Origin: Frateuria_A sp035944355
GTDB lineage: Bacteria; Pseudomonadota; Gammaproteobacteria; Xanthomonadales; Rhodanobacteraceae
Length of the DNA stretch: 64,000 bases
NCBI RefSeq assembly: GCF_035944355.1
Contig: NZ_DASZBH010000016.1
Span: 248,001 to 312,000 of the forward strand
Direction of reading: 5' to 3'
The notes below the pieces were generated by a model. That model was not told the origin of the DNA. It saw only the letters and a program-made list of their open reading frames with translations, and did not search any database. Of the stretch, positions 37,018-45,548 are shown one piece after another. Every line of letters begins with the position of its first letter. Position 1 is the stretch's first letter. A program made the translations under genes and the position numbers.

Positions 37018-38085
37018 ATGCGGGGCCACCGGCTGGCGCTGGGGTGGATGCTGGCGCTGGCCGGCGGCGCGCCGTTGCACGCGCAGTCGGCGCCGGCCGC
37101 TGCGTCCACCGTGAACGCGGTGGACCTGCCGACGGTCTCGGTCAGCGGCGTGCAGCCCGGGCCGGGCCTGTGGAAGATCAGCCGCGGCGGTCACGTGATG
37201 TGGGTGCTGGGCCTGGTGCCGGCGATGCCTGCCCAGGTGCAGTGGCGCTCGGACGACGTGGCCGCCGCGATCGCCGGCTCGCAGGAGCTGCTCGAGCCGC
37301 CGCACGCCGAATTCGAGGTCAAGGCGGGGTTCTTCGCCAAGCTGTTCCTGCTGCCCTCGGCCTATGCGGCGCGCAAGAACGAGGATGGCCGGCGCCTGCA
37401 AGAGGTGCTGCCCGCGCCGCTGTACCAGCGCTGGCTGGCGCTCAAGGCGCGCTTCATCGGCCATGACAACGGCATCGAGCGCTGGCGGCCCATGTTCGCC
37501 GCGATGGAACTGGAAAAGCGCGCACGCAACGCCTACGGCCTGACCGGCGATGCGGGCGTGCGCAAGGCGGTCGATGCGCTGGCCGAACAGCACGGCGTGC
37601 CGCGCATACACGCCGACTACAAGGTGGTGATCGAGCATCCGCGCGACGCGCTCAAGGCCTTCCGCAAGGCCGGGCCGCAGGACGTGGAGTGCTTCGCGCG
37701 CACGCTCGACAGTGTCGAGCACGACCTGCCGGCGATGAGCGCGCGCGCCGATGCCTGGGCCGTCGGCGACGTCGAGGCGCTGCGGGGCATGCCCGACAGC
37801 CAGGCGCGCGATGCCTGCGTGCAGGCGCTCTCGGCGGCCGGGTTCGCCCGCCAGCTGGGCATGGCCGACGTGCCGGCGAAAGTCGTCGCCACCTGGGTCG
37901 CCGCCGCACGCGAGGCGCTCATCACCCACCAGCAGACCTTCGCCCTGCTGCCGATCGACGAGTTGCTGCGGCCGGGCCCCTACCTGCAGGCGCTGCGGGC
38001 GGACGGCGACACGATCGAGGCGCCAGACGACGCAGGGCCGGAGGCGGGCGAAGCCTCACCCGCCAAGCCCGCATCCGGCGGCTGA
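37018..38085 (+). CDS. Exported TraB/GumN-like protein with degenerate motif
   Basis: A 355-residue protein with a signal peptide (GWMLALAGGAPLHAQSA). Its TraB/GumN-type domain has GPGLWKISRGGHVMWVLGLV followed by SQELLEPP. In canonical members the strand reads G-T-x-H and the later acidic residue completes the motif. Here the tract is GLVPAMP, so the His is missing. The remainder is helical (KAVDALAEQHGVPRIHADYK, then a C-terminal DELLRPGPYLQAL motif typical of the family). Function is unknown. GumN is encoded near the xanthan cluster in Xanthomonas. It is probably co-transcribed with icd. Confidence 0.82.
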   Translation: MRGHRLALGWMLALAGGAPLHAQSAPAAASTVNAVDLPTVSVSGVQPGPGLWKISRGGHVMWVLGLVPAMPAQVQWRSDDVAAAIAGSQELLEPPHAEFEVKAGFFAKLFLLPSAYAARKNEDGRRLQEVLPAPLYQRWLALKARFIGHDNGIERWRPMFAAMELEKRARNAYGLTGDAGVRKAVDALAEQHGVPRIHADYKVVIEHPRDALKAFRKAGPQDVECFARTLDSVEHDLPAMSARADAWAVGDVEALRGMPDSQARDACVQALSAAGFARQLGMADVPAKVVATWVAAAREALITHQQTFALLPIDELLRPGPYLQALRADGDTIEAPDDAGPEAGEASPAKPASGG

Positions 38086-38089
38086 AGGC

Positions 38090-39040
38090 TCAGGCTTCCG
38101 CGCTGGCCATGTCCAGCTGCGCGATCTCGTCCGGCGCCAGCGAGAGCCGCACCGCACCCAGCAGCTCGTGCAACTGCTCCACGCGGGTGGCGCTGGCGAT
38201 CGGCGCGGTGAGGCCGGGGCGGGCGATCAGCCAGGCCAGCGCCACCTGCGCGGGCGTGGCGTGGTGCGCAGCGGCGACCCCGTCCAGCGCGGCGAGCACG
38301 CGCAAGCCTTGCGGGTTGAGGAAGCGCCTGGCCGCGCCGCCGCGTGCGCTGCTCTTGGCCAGATCCGCCTCGCTGCGGTACTTGCCGGAGAGGAAGCCGC
38401 TGGCCAGCGCGTAGTAGCTGATCACGCCGACCTGCTCTCGACGCACCAGCGGCTCCAGCTCGCGCTCGTAGCCGGCCCGACGCAGCAGGTTGTATTCGGG
38501 TTGCAATGACTCGTAGCGCGGCAGGCCGTGCTCGGCCGACACCCGCAGCGCCTCGGCGAAGCGGTCGGCGGTGTAATTGGAGGCGCCGATCGCGCGCACC
38601 TTGCCCTGCTCGATCAGCCGTCCGAACGCGCCCAGCGTCTCGGCCAGCGGCACCGAGGCGTCGTCCTCGTGGGCCTGGTAGAGGTCGATGCAATCGATCT
38701 GCAGGCGCCTGAGCGAGCCTTCCACCGCCTGCTGGATGTTGACCGGCGACAGGCCCGGCTGCTCGGCCCACTTGGCCACCTTGGTGGCGATCACCACCTT
38801 GTCGCGCTTGCCGCTGGCCTTGAGCCACCGGCCGATGATCGTCTCTGACTCGCCGCCCCGGTTGCCCGGCACCCACGCCGGATAGACGTCCGCCGTATCG
38901 ACGAGGTTGAAGCCGGCATCGACGAAGGCGTCGAGCAGTTCGAAGGCGCGCGGTTCGTCCACGCTCCAGCCGAACACGTTGCCGCCGAAGGCGAGCGGGG
39001 CGATGGAGAGCGGCGAGCGGCCGAGCGGACGCAGTTGCAT
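38090..39040 (-). CDS. Aldo/keto reductase
   Basis: A 316-residue NADPH-dependent (beta/alpha)8-barrel oxidoreductase. The catalytic tetrad can be read: Asp and Tyr in NLVDTADVYPAW, Lys in VVIATKVAKW and His in DLYQAHEDDASV. The NADP-binding end has GLTAPIASATRVEQL. It resembles the YajO/Tas or AKR11/12-type group. ATG 39040 begins at the family start (MQLRPLGRSPLSIAPLAFGG); a longer in-frame start is not similar. Substrate unknown. It stands alone, convergent with the GumN-like gene (4 bases between stops). Confidence 0.93.
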   Translation of the reverse strand: MQLRPLGRSPLSIAPLAFGGNVFGWSVDEPRAFELLDAFVDAGFNLVDTADVYPAWVPGNRGGESETIIGRWLKASGKRDKVVIATKVAKWAEQPGLSPVNIQQAVEGSLRRLQIDCIDLYQAHEDDASVPLAETLGAFGRLIEQGKVRAIGASNYTADRFAEALRVSAEHGLPRYESLQPEYNLLRRAGYERELEPLVRREQVGVISYYALASGFLSGKYRSEADLAKSSARGGAARRFLNPQGLRVLAALDGVAAAHHATPAQVALAWLIARPGLTAPIASATRVEQLHELLGAVRLSLAPDEIAQLDMASAEA

Positions 39041-39149
39041 GGTGATTCCTGTCGCAGCGGGGATCCTTATGCAGATGGAGCGGCGCCCGCAGGGAATCAA
39101 GCGTTGCCTGGTGCGCGCGACCCGCCAGGCAACGCCGTGGACTGTGGGA

Positions 39150-39323
39150 CTAGCCGATCAGCGCGGCGCGCACCACCGCGCGCCAGCGCAGCATCGGCGC
39201 TACCGGCTTGGCGGCGGGCGCACGGCGGCCGCGCGTTGCCGGCGCGTCTTCGCGCCAGCGCAGTTCGGTGGTCGGCAGGGTGTGGCCGTGCAGGTACAGC
39301 AACTGCTTCCAGAGCGGTTTCAT
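39150..39323 (-). CDS. Small basic hypothetical protein (57 aa)
   Basis: A 57-codon frame too short for standard ORF lists: it begins MKPLWKQLLYLHGHTLPTTE and ends VVRAALIG. It is Arg/Ala-rich with a hydrophobic-aromatic N-terminus, and codon third positions are GC-rich as in neighbouring genes. A similar MK.LWKQLLYLHG beginning is familiar from short Xanthomonadales proteins of unknown role. No strong ribosome-binding site is seen. It lies between the aldo/keto reductase and the GH3 gene. Confidence 0.55.
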   Translation of the reverse strand: MKPLWKQLLYLHGHTLPTTELRWREDAPATRGRRAPAAKPVAPMLRWRAVVRAALIG

Positions 39324-39496
39324 GGGGAAGTCCGATGGGGTTGTTGCTTTGGGGTGCGCTCAAGGTACGCCGCGGGCGAGGGGCCAAAAAGCGATATATT
39401 CGCAAGTCAGCCTTGACCGGAATTCAAGGGTGAGGGCGTTGAACCGGGCTGCCGCCGCGCTGCGGCAGGCCGCCTGCCTGGCAAGGAGGAGCACCG

Positions 39497-41749
39497 ATGA
39501 AAGGCATCCGCTGGAGGGCGCCGCGCCGCGCCTCTTTCACCCCGAGCCCGTTTCTTTTGGGCCTGTTTCTTTGCCTGTCTCTCATGGGCCTGTTCACCCT
39601 GGATGCGATGGCCACCGCCGCCGCCGCGGCGTCGCCCTCGCCGGCCGGCCCGTCCGCCTCGCCCGACGCCCGTGCGCATGCCCTGCTCGCCCGGATGACG
39701 GAGGCGGAAAAGTTCCAGCTCATCCGCAGCGCGTTCGGCGAGCCCGACGCGGCGCATGGCCTGGCCAAGCCGGCCGGCGCGCTCGGCTCGGCCGGCTATG
39801 TCGCCGGCATACCGCGGCTGGGCATCCCCGCGCAGCAATTGAGCGACGCCGGCCTGGGCGTGGCCAACCCGATCAACGTGCGCCCGGGCGACGGCGCCAC
39901 CTCGCTGCCTGCGGGCCTTGCCACCGCGGCCAGTTGGGACCCGCAGGTGGCCTATGCCGGCGGCGCGATGATCGGCGACGAGGCCTGGCGCAAGGGTTTC
40001 AACGTGCTGCTGGCCGGCGGCATGGATCTCGAGCGCGAGCCGCGCAACGGCCGCAATTTCGAGTACGCGGGCGAGGACCCGCTGCTGGCCGGCACGATGG
40101 TCGGCGCCGCGGTGCGCGGCATCCAGGACCAGCACGTGCTCGCCACCGTCAAGCACTACGCGCTCAACGACCAGGAAACCGCGCGCAACACCATCGACGC
40201 ACGCATCGACGAGAAGGCCATGCGCGAGTCCGACCTGCTCGCCTTCGAACTGGCGATCGAGCGCGGCAAGCCCGGCGCGGTGATGTGTTCCTACAACAAG
40301 GTCAACGGCGACTGGGCCTGCGAGAACCGCTTCCTGCTCGAGCAGGTGCTCAAGCATGACTGGGCCTATCCCGGCTACGTGATGTCCGACTGGGGCGCGG
40401 TGCACAGCGCGGCGAAGGCCGCCAATGCCGGGCTCGACCAGGAATCGGCCGCCGAGGCGTTCGACAAGGAGGTCTACTTCGGCAAGCCGCTGGAGCAGGC
40501 GGTCGCGCGCGGCGAGGTGAGCCAGGCGCGGCTGGACGACATGGCCCTGCGCATCCTGCGCAGCATGTTCGCGGTGGGCCTGATGGACCATCCGCCGCAG
40601 CCGGGGCCGATCGACCAGCAGGCCCACCTGGCGGTGGCGCAGCACGCGCTGGAGGCCGGCGCGGTGCTGCTGCGCAACCAGGAGGCGTTGCTGCCGCTGG
40701 CAAGCGAACTGAAGTCGATCGCCGTGATCGGCGGCCATGTCGACAAGGGCGTGATGGCCGGCGGCGGCTCCTCGATGGTGACGCCATACGGCGGCAATGC
40801 GGTGCCGGGCCTGAAGCCGGCGACCTGGCCGGGGCCGGTGACGTTCGATCCGTCCGCGCCGCTGGCCGCGGTCCAGGCGCTCGCCAGCGGAGCGAAGGTG
40901 GGCTTCGCCAGCGGCGACGACGTGGCCGCGGCCGCCGCGCTGGCCGCGCAGGCGCAGGTTGCGGTGGTGTTCGTCACGCAGTGGGCGGCCGAGTCGTTCG
41001 ACGCGGCCGACCTCAAGCTGCCCGGGAACCAGGATGCGCTGGTGGATGCGGTCGCCCGGGCCAATCCGCATACGGTGGTGGTGCTCGAGACCAACAGCCC
41101 GGTGGCGATGCCGTGGCTCGATCGCGTGGGCGCCGTGCTGCAGGCCTGGTATCCGGGCAGCGCCGGCGGCCCGGCCATCGCGAACCTGCTGTTCGGCAAG
41201 GTCGATCCGTCCGGCCGGCTGCCGATCACCTGGCCGCGCGCACTGGACCAGTTGCCGCGACCGCAGTTGCCGGGCGCCACGGCCGGCATGGCCGCGGCGA
41301 CCAGCGTCGACTACGGCATCGAAGGCGCCGACGTCGGCTACCGCTGGTTCCAGCGCACGCACCGCGAGCCGCTGTTCCCGTTCGGCTTCGGCCTTTCCTA
41401 CACCCGCTTCGCCCACGGCGAGCCGGCGGTGGAGGTGCGCGACGGCCGGCCGCGCGCGCGCGTGACCGTGCGCAATACGGGCAAGCGCGCCGGCGCGGAC
41501 GTGGTGCAGATCTACGTGCAGGTGCCCGGCTCGCCGGTCCGCCGTCTGGCCGGCTTCGGCAAGGTGGCGCTGGCGCCGGGGCAGGCGCGCGAGGTGAGCA
41601 TCGAGCTGGAGCCGCGCCTGCTGGCCGATTTCGACACGGTGACGCGGCGCTGGGTGATCCACGCGGGCCGCTACGCGGTCTACGCCGGCCGCTCGGCCAC
41701 CGAGCTTTCGGCGCCGCACTACGTGCAGTTGTCCGAACGCCGCCTGTAG
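39497..41749 (+). CDS. Exported GH3 beta-glucosidase
   Basis: A 750-residue glycoside hydrolase family 3 enzyme with a signal peptide (FLLGLFLCLSLMGLF ... AMATAAAAA). The N-terminal barrel carries LLARMTEAEKFQLI, the KH motif in ATVKHYALND, and the nucleophile Asp at about residue 298 in YVMSDWGAVHS. The second alpha/beta domain includes AVIGGHVDKGVMAGGGSS and the acid/base region. A fibronectin III-like C-terminal domain (VTVRNTGKRAGADVVQIYV) ends the protein. It would release glucose from beta-glucosides in the periplasm or outside. AGGAGG precedes the ATG. A LysR-type regulator follows after 14 bases. Confidence 0.95.
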   Translation: MKGIRWRAPRRASFTPSPFLLGLFLCLSLMGLFTLDAMATAAAAASPSPAGPSASPDARAHALLARMTEAEKFQLIRSAFGEPDAAHGLAKPAGALGSAGYVAGIPRLGIPAQQLSDAGLGVANPINVRPGDGATSLPAGLATAASWDPQVAYAGGAMIGDEAWRKGFNVLLAGGMDLEREPRNGRNFEYAGEDPLLAGTMVGAAVRGIQDQHVLATVKHYALNDQETARNTIDARIDEKAMRESDLLAFELAIERGKPGAVMCSYNKVNGDWACENRFLLEQVLKHDWAYPGYVMSDWGAVHSAAKAANAGLDQESAAEAFDKEVYFGKPLEQAVARGEVSQARLDDMALRILRSMFAVGLMDHPPQPGPIDQQAHLAVAQHALEAGAVLLRNQEALLPLASELKSIAVIGGHVDKGVMAGGGSSMVTPYGGNAVPGLKPATWPGPVTFDPSAPLAAVQALASGAKVGFASGDDVAAAAALAAQAQVAVVFVTQWAAESFDAADLKLPGNQDALVDAVARANPHTVVVLETNSPVAMPWLDRVGAVLQAWYPGSAGGPAIANLLFGKVDPSGRLPITWPRALDQLPRPQLPGATAGMAAATSVDYGIEGADVGYRWFQRTHREPLFPFGFGLSYTRFAHGEPAVEVRDGRPRARVTVRNTGKRAGADVVQIYVQVPGSPVRRLAGFGKVALAPGQAREVSIELEPRLLADFDTVTRRWVIHAGRYAVYAGRSATELSAPHYVQLSERRL

Positions 41750-41763
41750 CGCCGGAGCGCCCG

Positions 41764-42678
41764 ATGAGCCAGATCCCGCTGGGCCTGCTGCAGCAGTTCG
41801 TGCGCGTCGCGCGTCTGGGCAATCTTTCGCGCGCCGCGGCGCAGGCCCACCTCACCGTCAGCGCGCTGAGCCACCAGGTGCGCCAGCTGGAGGATCGGCT
41901 CGGTCGCCGCCTGTTCGAGCGCGGGCCGCGCGGGGTGACGCTCACAACCGAAGGCTGCAGCCTGCTCGAGGCGGTGGGCGGGCACTTCGACGGCATCGAC
42001 CACGCCCTCGCGCGCTACCGCGAGCGCCGGCACGACTCGCTCACCCTGAGCGCGAGCTCGGGGATCATGTCCAGCTGGCTGGTGCCGCGTCTGCCGGATT
42101 TCGTCGCGGCGCACCCGGAGCTGGAATTGAACCTGCAATCGAGCTCCACGCTGGTGGACTTCGAGCGCGAGCCGGTCGACGTGGCGCTGCGCTACGGCCG
42201 CGGCCAGTGGGACGGCCTGCGCAGCGAGCGACTGTTCGGCGAATGGCTGGCGCCGGTCGCCACGCTCGAGCTGGTCGCGCGCATGGGCGCGGCCGACCCG
42301 CAGGAGCTGGCCGCATGGCCGCTGCTGGGCGACCCGGGCAACCGCTGGAACGACTGGTTCGCGCACTTCGGCGGCGAGCCGCCGAAGCGCTACGTGGCGC
42401 ACTTCGACAGCACCGACGCGCTGCGCCATGCAGCACTGGAAGGCCTTGGCGTGGCGCTGGGGCGGATGGTCACCTCGCGCTCGCTGATCGACGCCGGCCG
42501 GCTGGTGGTGCTGGGCGAGCGCTACATGTCCGTGCGCGAAGCCTACTGGCTGGTGTATCCGCCGCGCTCGCAGGAACATCGCGGCCTGCAGGTGTTCCGC
42601 GACTGGCTGCTCGCCGAGGCCGACGCCTACTGCACGCAGATGCCGCGCTTGCGCGAGGGCGAAGCGGCCAGCGCCTGA
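41764..42678 (+). CDS. LysR-family transcriptional regulator (GcvA-like)
   Basis: A 304-residue LysR regulator. The N-terminal winged helix (LLQQFVRVARLGNLSRAAAQ, then HLTVSALSHQVRQLEDRLGRRLF) is complete. The effector domain shows VDVALRYGRGQW and GLGVALGRMVTS, features of the GcvA/AmpR subgroup. It lies 14 bases behind the beta-glucosidase gene in the same direction, so it may regulate it or be read through from it. No inducer can be inferred. Confidence 0.93.
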   Translation: MSQIPLGLLQQFVRVARLGNLSRAAAQAHLTVSALSHQVRQLEDRLGRRLFERGPRGVTLTTEGCSLLEAVGGHFDGIDHALARYRERRHDSLTLSASSGIMSSWLVPRLPDFVAAHPELELNLQSSSTLVDFEREPVDVALRYGRGQWDGLRSERLFGEWLAPVATLELVARMGAADPQELAAWPLLGDPGNRWNDWFAHFGGEPPKRYVAHFDSTDALRHAALEGLGVALGRMVTSRSLIDAGRLVVLGERYMSVREAYWLVYPPRSQEHRGLQVFRDWLLAEADAYCTQMPRLREGEAASA

Positions 42679-42757
42679 TGCCGCGCGGGCCGGCGGTTTC
42701 TTCCGCGGCGGCCGCGCGGCATGATCGGCGTTTGCCCTCACCCGCTGGAGCCGCCCC

Positions 42758-43870
42758 ATGAAATCCCGTGCCGCCGTCGCCTGGGAAGCAGGCAAGCCGC
42801 TGTCGATCGAGGAAGTGGACGTGGCCGGTCCCAAGGCCGGCGAGGTGCTGGTGCGCATCGTCGCCACCGGCGTCTGCCACACCGACGCCTTCACCCTTTC
42901 GGGCGCCGATCCGGAAGGCCTGTTCCCGGCGATCCTGGGCCACGAGGGCGGCGGCATCGTCGAGGAGGTCGGCGAGGGCGTGGCCACGCTGGCGGTGGGC
43001 GACCACGTCATCCCGCTGTACACGCCCGAGTGCGGCACCTGCGAATTCTGCCGCTCGGGCAAGACCAACCTGTGCCAGCGCATCCGCGCCACCCAGGGCC
43101 AGGGCCTGATGCCCGACGGCACCTCGCGTTTTTCCAAGGACGGCAGGGCGATCCGCCACTACATGGGCACCAGCACCTTCAGCGAGTACACCGTGCTGCC
43201 GGAGATCGCGCTGGCGAAGATCGACAAGGCCGCGCCGCTGGAAAAGGTCTGCCTGCTCGGCTGCGGCATCACCACCGGCATCGGCGCGGTGCTCAACACG
43301 GCGAAGGTCGAGCCGGGCGCCAGCGTGGCGGTATTCGGGCTGGGCGGCATCGGCCTGTCGGTAGTGCAGGGCGCGGTGATGGCCAAGGCCGGGCGCATCG
43401 TGGTGGTCGACACCAACCCGTCCAAGTTCGACATGGCGCGCCTGCTCGGCGCCACCGACTTCGTCAACCCGAAGGACCATCCGGACACGCCCATCCAGCA
43501 GGTGATCGTCGAGCTCACCGGCGGCGGCGTGGACTATTCGTTCGAGTGCATCGGCAACGTGGAAGTGATGCGCTCGGCGCTGGAGTGCTGCCACAAGGGC
43601 TGGGGCGAGTCGATCATCATCGGCGTGGCCGGCGCGGGGCAGGAGATCCGCACGCGGCCGTTCCAGCTGGTCACCGGGCGCGTGTGGCGCGGCTCGGCGT
43701 TCGGCGGCGTCAAGGGCCGTTCGCAGCTGCCCGGCTACGTGGAGCGTTACCTGGCCGGCGAGATCCGCATCGACGAGATGGTCAGCCAGGAGCTGCCGCT
43801 GGAGCGCATCAACGAAGCGTTCGACGCGATGCACGCGGGCACGGTCATCCGCTCGGTGATCCGCTATTGA
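42758..43870 (+). CDS. frmA: S-(hydroxymethyl)glutathione dehydrogenase (class III ADH)
   Basis: A 370-residue zinc alcohol dehydrogenase that oxidises the glutathione adduct of formaldehyde and also reduces S-nitrosoglutathione. Catalytic zinc ligands are in GVCHTDAFTLSG and GHEGGGIVEEV. The structural zinc cysteines are in ECGTCEFCRSGKTNLC. The NAD Rossmann motif is VAVFGLGGIGLSV. The class-III features MPDGTSRF, GTSTFSEYTV and AFGGVKGRSQLPGYV are present. No frmR-type repressor or FrmB/FghA hydrolase is adjacent. A long perfect inverted repeat follows its stop. Confidence 0.97.
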   Translation: MKSRAAVAWEAGKPLSIEEVDVAGPKAGEVLVRIVATGVCHTDAFTLSGADPEGLFPAILGHEGGGIVEEVGEGVATLAVGDHVIPLYTPECGTCEFCRSGKTNLCQRIRATQGQGLMPDGTSRFSKDGRAIRHYMGTSTFSEYTVLPEIALAKIDKAAPLEKVCLLGCGITTGIGAVLNTAKVEPGASVAVFGLGGIGLSVVQGAVMAKAGRIVVVDTNPSKFDMARLLGATDFVNPKDHPDTPIQQVIVELTGGGVDYSFECIGNVEVMRSALECCHKGWGESIIIGVAGAGQEIRTRPFQLVTGRVWRGSAFGGVKGRSQLPGYVERYLAGEIRIDEMVSQELPLERINEAFDAMHAGTVIRSVIRY

Positions 43871-43871
43871 T

Positions 43872-43907
43872 CCTATCCTTCCCCCGCGTCCGCGGGGGAA
43901 GGATAGG
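43872..43907. repeat. Perfect 17-bp inverted repeat behind frmA
   Basis: Two 17-base arms (43872-43888 and 43891-43907) separated by TC form a perfect hairpin directly after the frmA stop. No T-tract follows, so it is more likely an mRNA-end stabiliser or small repeat than a classical terminator. Confidence 0.8.
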
Positions 43908-43959
43908 GACGCGGCCCTCCGCTAGAATGCGCGCGCTTCCGGCACCCTGAAGGAATTCC

Positions 43960-44622
43960 ATGCAACGCACCGCCATCCTGGTCGACGGCGCCTTTTTTCT
44001 TGCCCGTTACCGCAAGGTGTGGGGCGAGCGCGACGCCAGCGACGCGCGCACGGTGGCCAAGACCGCGTTCGGCATGGCGCTGGAGCACCTGAAAGCGCTG
44101 GACCGACCGCGGGAGGCGCTCTACCGCATCTTCTTCTATGACTGCCCGCCGCTGGAGAAGGTGCTGGTGCGCCCGCTCAGCGGCGAGGCGGTCGACTTCT
44201 CGCGCACGGGCGCAGCCGCGTTCCGCCGCGAACTGCACGACCAGCTGCGCCGGCAGCGCAAGCTGGCGCTCAGGCTGGGCCGGCTGGCCGAGCGCGGCGA
44301 GTGGAAGCTCAGGTTCCACGCCTACCAGCAGCTGCGCGAGGGCACGCTGGCATGGGCGGACCTGGGCGACGAGCATTTCGAGCCGGACATGCGCCAGACC
44401 CAGGTCGACATGAAGATCGGCATCGACATCGCGGCGCTGGCCTACAAGCGGCTGGTCGATCAGATCGTGCTGGTCGCCGGCGATGCCGATTTCATTCCCG
44501 CGGCCAAGCTCGCCCGCCAAGAAGGAATCGACTTCATACTCGATCCGATGTGGCAGGGTATCGCCCCGGACCTGCACGAGCACATCGACGGCCTGCAGTC
44601 GGTCTGCCCGCGCCCTTTCTGA
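43960..44622 (+). CDS. NYN-domain (LabA/DUF88-like) protein
   Basis: A 220-residue protein with the PIN-like NYN fold. The acidic active-site candidates are in TAILVDGAFFLARY, IGIDIAALAYKRLVDQ and VAGDADFIPAAKLARQ. That pattern (Asp, later Asp pairs) is used by metal-dependent RNases in the superfamily. A substantial helical insertion (about 60-130, rich in Arg/Leu) sits between the first and second acidic clusters. Such proteins are thought to process RNA, but the target is unknown. It follows frmA at a distance and precedes the exported methyltransferase-like gene by 42 bases. Confidence 0.88.
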   Translation: MQRTAILVDGAFFLARYRKVWGERDASDARTVAKTAFGMALEHLKALDRPREALYRIFFYDCPPLEKVLVRPLSGEAVDFSRTGAAAFRRELHDQLRRQRKLALRLGRLAERGEWKLRFHAYQQLREGTLAWADLGDEHFEPDMRQTQVDMKIGIDIAALAYKRLVDQIVLVAGDADFIPAAKLARQEGIDFILDPMWQGIAPDLHEHIDGLQSVCPRPF

Positions 44623-44664
44623 AATTCCAAGCGTTTCCCACGCGCGGCCCATACGGAGATCACC

Positions 44665-45543
44665 ATGAAGACGCTGCTGCTTTCAGCCTTCTGCACCGCC
44701 GCCCTGCTGGCCGGCCCGGCCCGGGCGCAGGACCAGCCCGCCGACGCCCTGGTGCCGCCGACCAGCGCCAGCGACTACACCGCGGCCCAACTGGACCAGG
44801 TGATCGCCGGCGACTGGCGGTCGGCCGCCCACCGCGCGCGCGACGTCTACCGGCACCCGAAGGCCACGCTGGAATTCTTCGAGGTGCGCCCGGACCAGAC
44901 GCTGATCGAGATCACCCCCGCCGGCGGCTGGTATGCGGAGATCCTCGCGCCGCTGCTGCGCGACAACGGCCGCTACGTCGCGGCCGAAACCCACCCGACC
45001 GCCGGTGCGGAGGCGCGCAACGACGACGACGCGCTGCGCAGGCTCTTCGCCGCGCACCCGGCGCAGTTCGACCATGCCGCGATCGTCGCCTTCGATCCGA
45101 AGGCGCCGGTGCTCGGTCCGCCGGCCTCGGCCGATCGCGTGCTGACCTTTCGCAACGTGCACAACTGGGCGATGGCCGGCAACGCGCCGGCGATGTTCAA
45201 GGCCTTCTTCGCCGTGCTCAAGCCCGGCGGCGTGCTCGGCGTGGTCGACCATCGCGCCGACCAGGGCGCCACGTTCGAGCAGGTCAAGAGCAGCGGCTAC
45301 CTGCCGGTGGACTACGTCGTCAAGCTGGCGACCGACGCCGGCTTCGTGCTGGACGGCAGCAGCGAGATCAACGCCAATCCCAAGGACGACCACGACCATC
45401 CCAAGGGCGTGTGGACGCTGCCGCCGACGTTCGCGCTGGGAAATCAGGACAAGGCCGACTACCAGGCGATCGGCGAGTCCGACCGCATGACCCTGCGCTT
45501 CGTCAAGCCGGCCGCGCCGGCGCACGCGGGATCGGCGCCGTAG
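44665..45543 (+). CDS. Exported class I methyltransferase-fold protein
   Basis: A 292-residue protein beginning with a clear Sec signal peptide (MKTLLLSAFCTAALLAGPARA). A SAM-methyltransferase-like fold follows: motif I region LIEITPAGGWYAEILAP, VLTFRNVHNWAM in the post-strand-4 position and LKPGGVLGVVDHRA. The glycine-rich SAM loop is atypical (TPAGG rather than GxGxG). Similar periplasmic proteins occur in several proteobacteria and are annotated as methyltransferases, yet SAM is not known to be available in the periplasm. Activity is therefore open. rluE begins 6 bases later. Confidence 0.85.
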   Translation: MKTLLLSAFCTAALLAGPARAQDQPADALVPPTSASDYTAAQLDQVIAGDWRSAAHRARDVYRHPKATLEFFEVRPDQTLIEITPAGGWYAEILAPLLRDNGRYVAAETHPTAGAEARNDDDALRRLFAAHPAQFDHAAIVAFDPKAPVLGPPASADRVLTFRNVHNWAMAGNAPAMFKAFFAVLKPGGVLGVVDHRADQGATFEQVKSSGYLPVDYVVKLATDAGFVLDGSSEINANPKDDHDHPKGVWTLPPTFALGNQDKADYQAIGESDRMTLRFVKPAAPAHAGSAP

Positions 45544-45548
45544 GGCCC

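Noticed and set aside
43872..43907. Classical Rho-independent terminator after frmA
   Set aside because: The hairpin is perfect but has no T-tract on either strand, so it is listed as an inverted repeat only.
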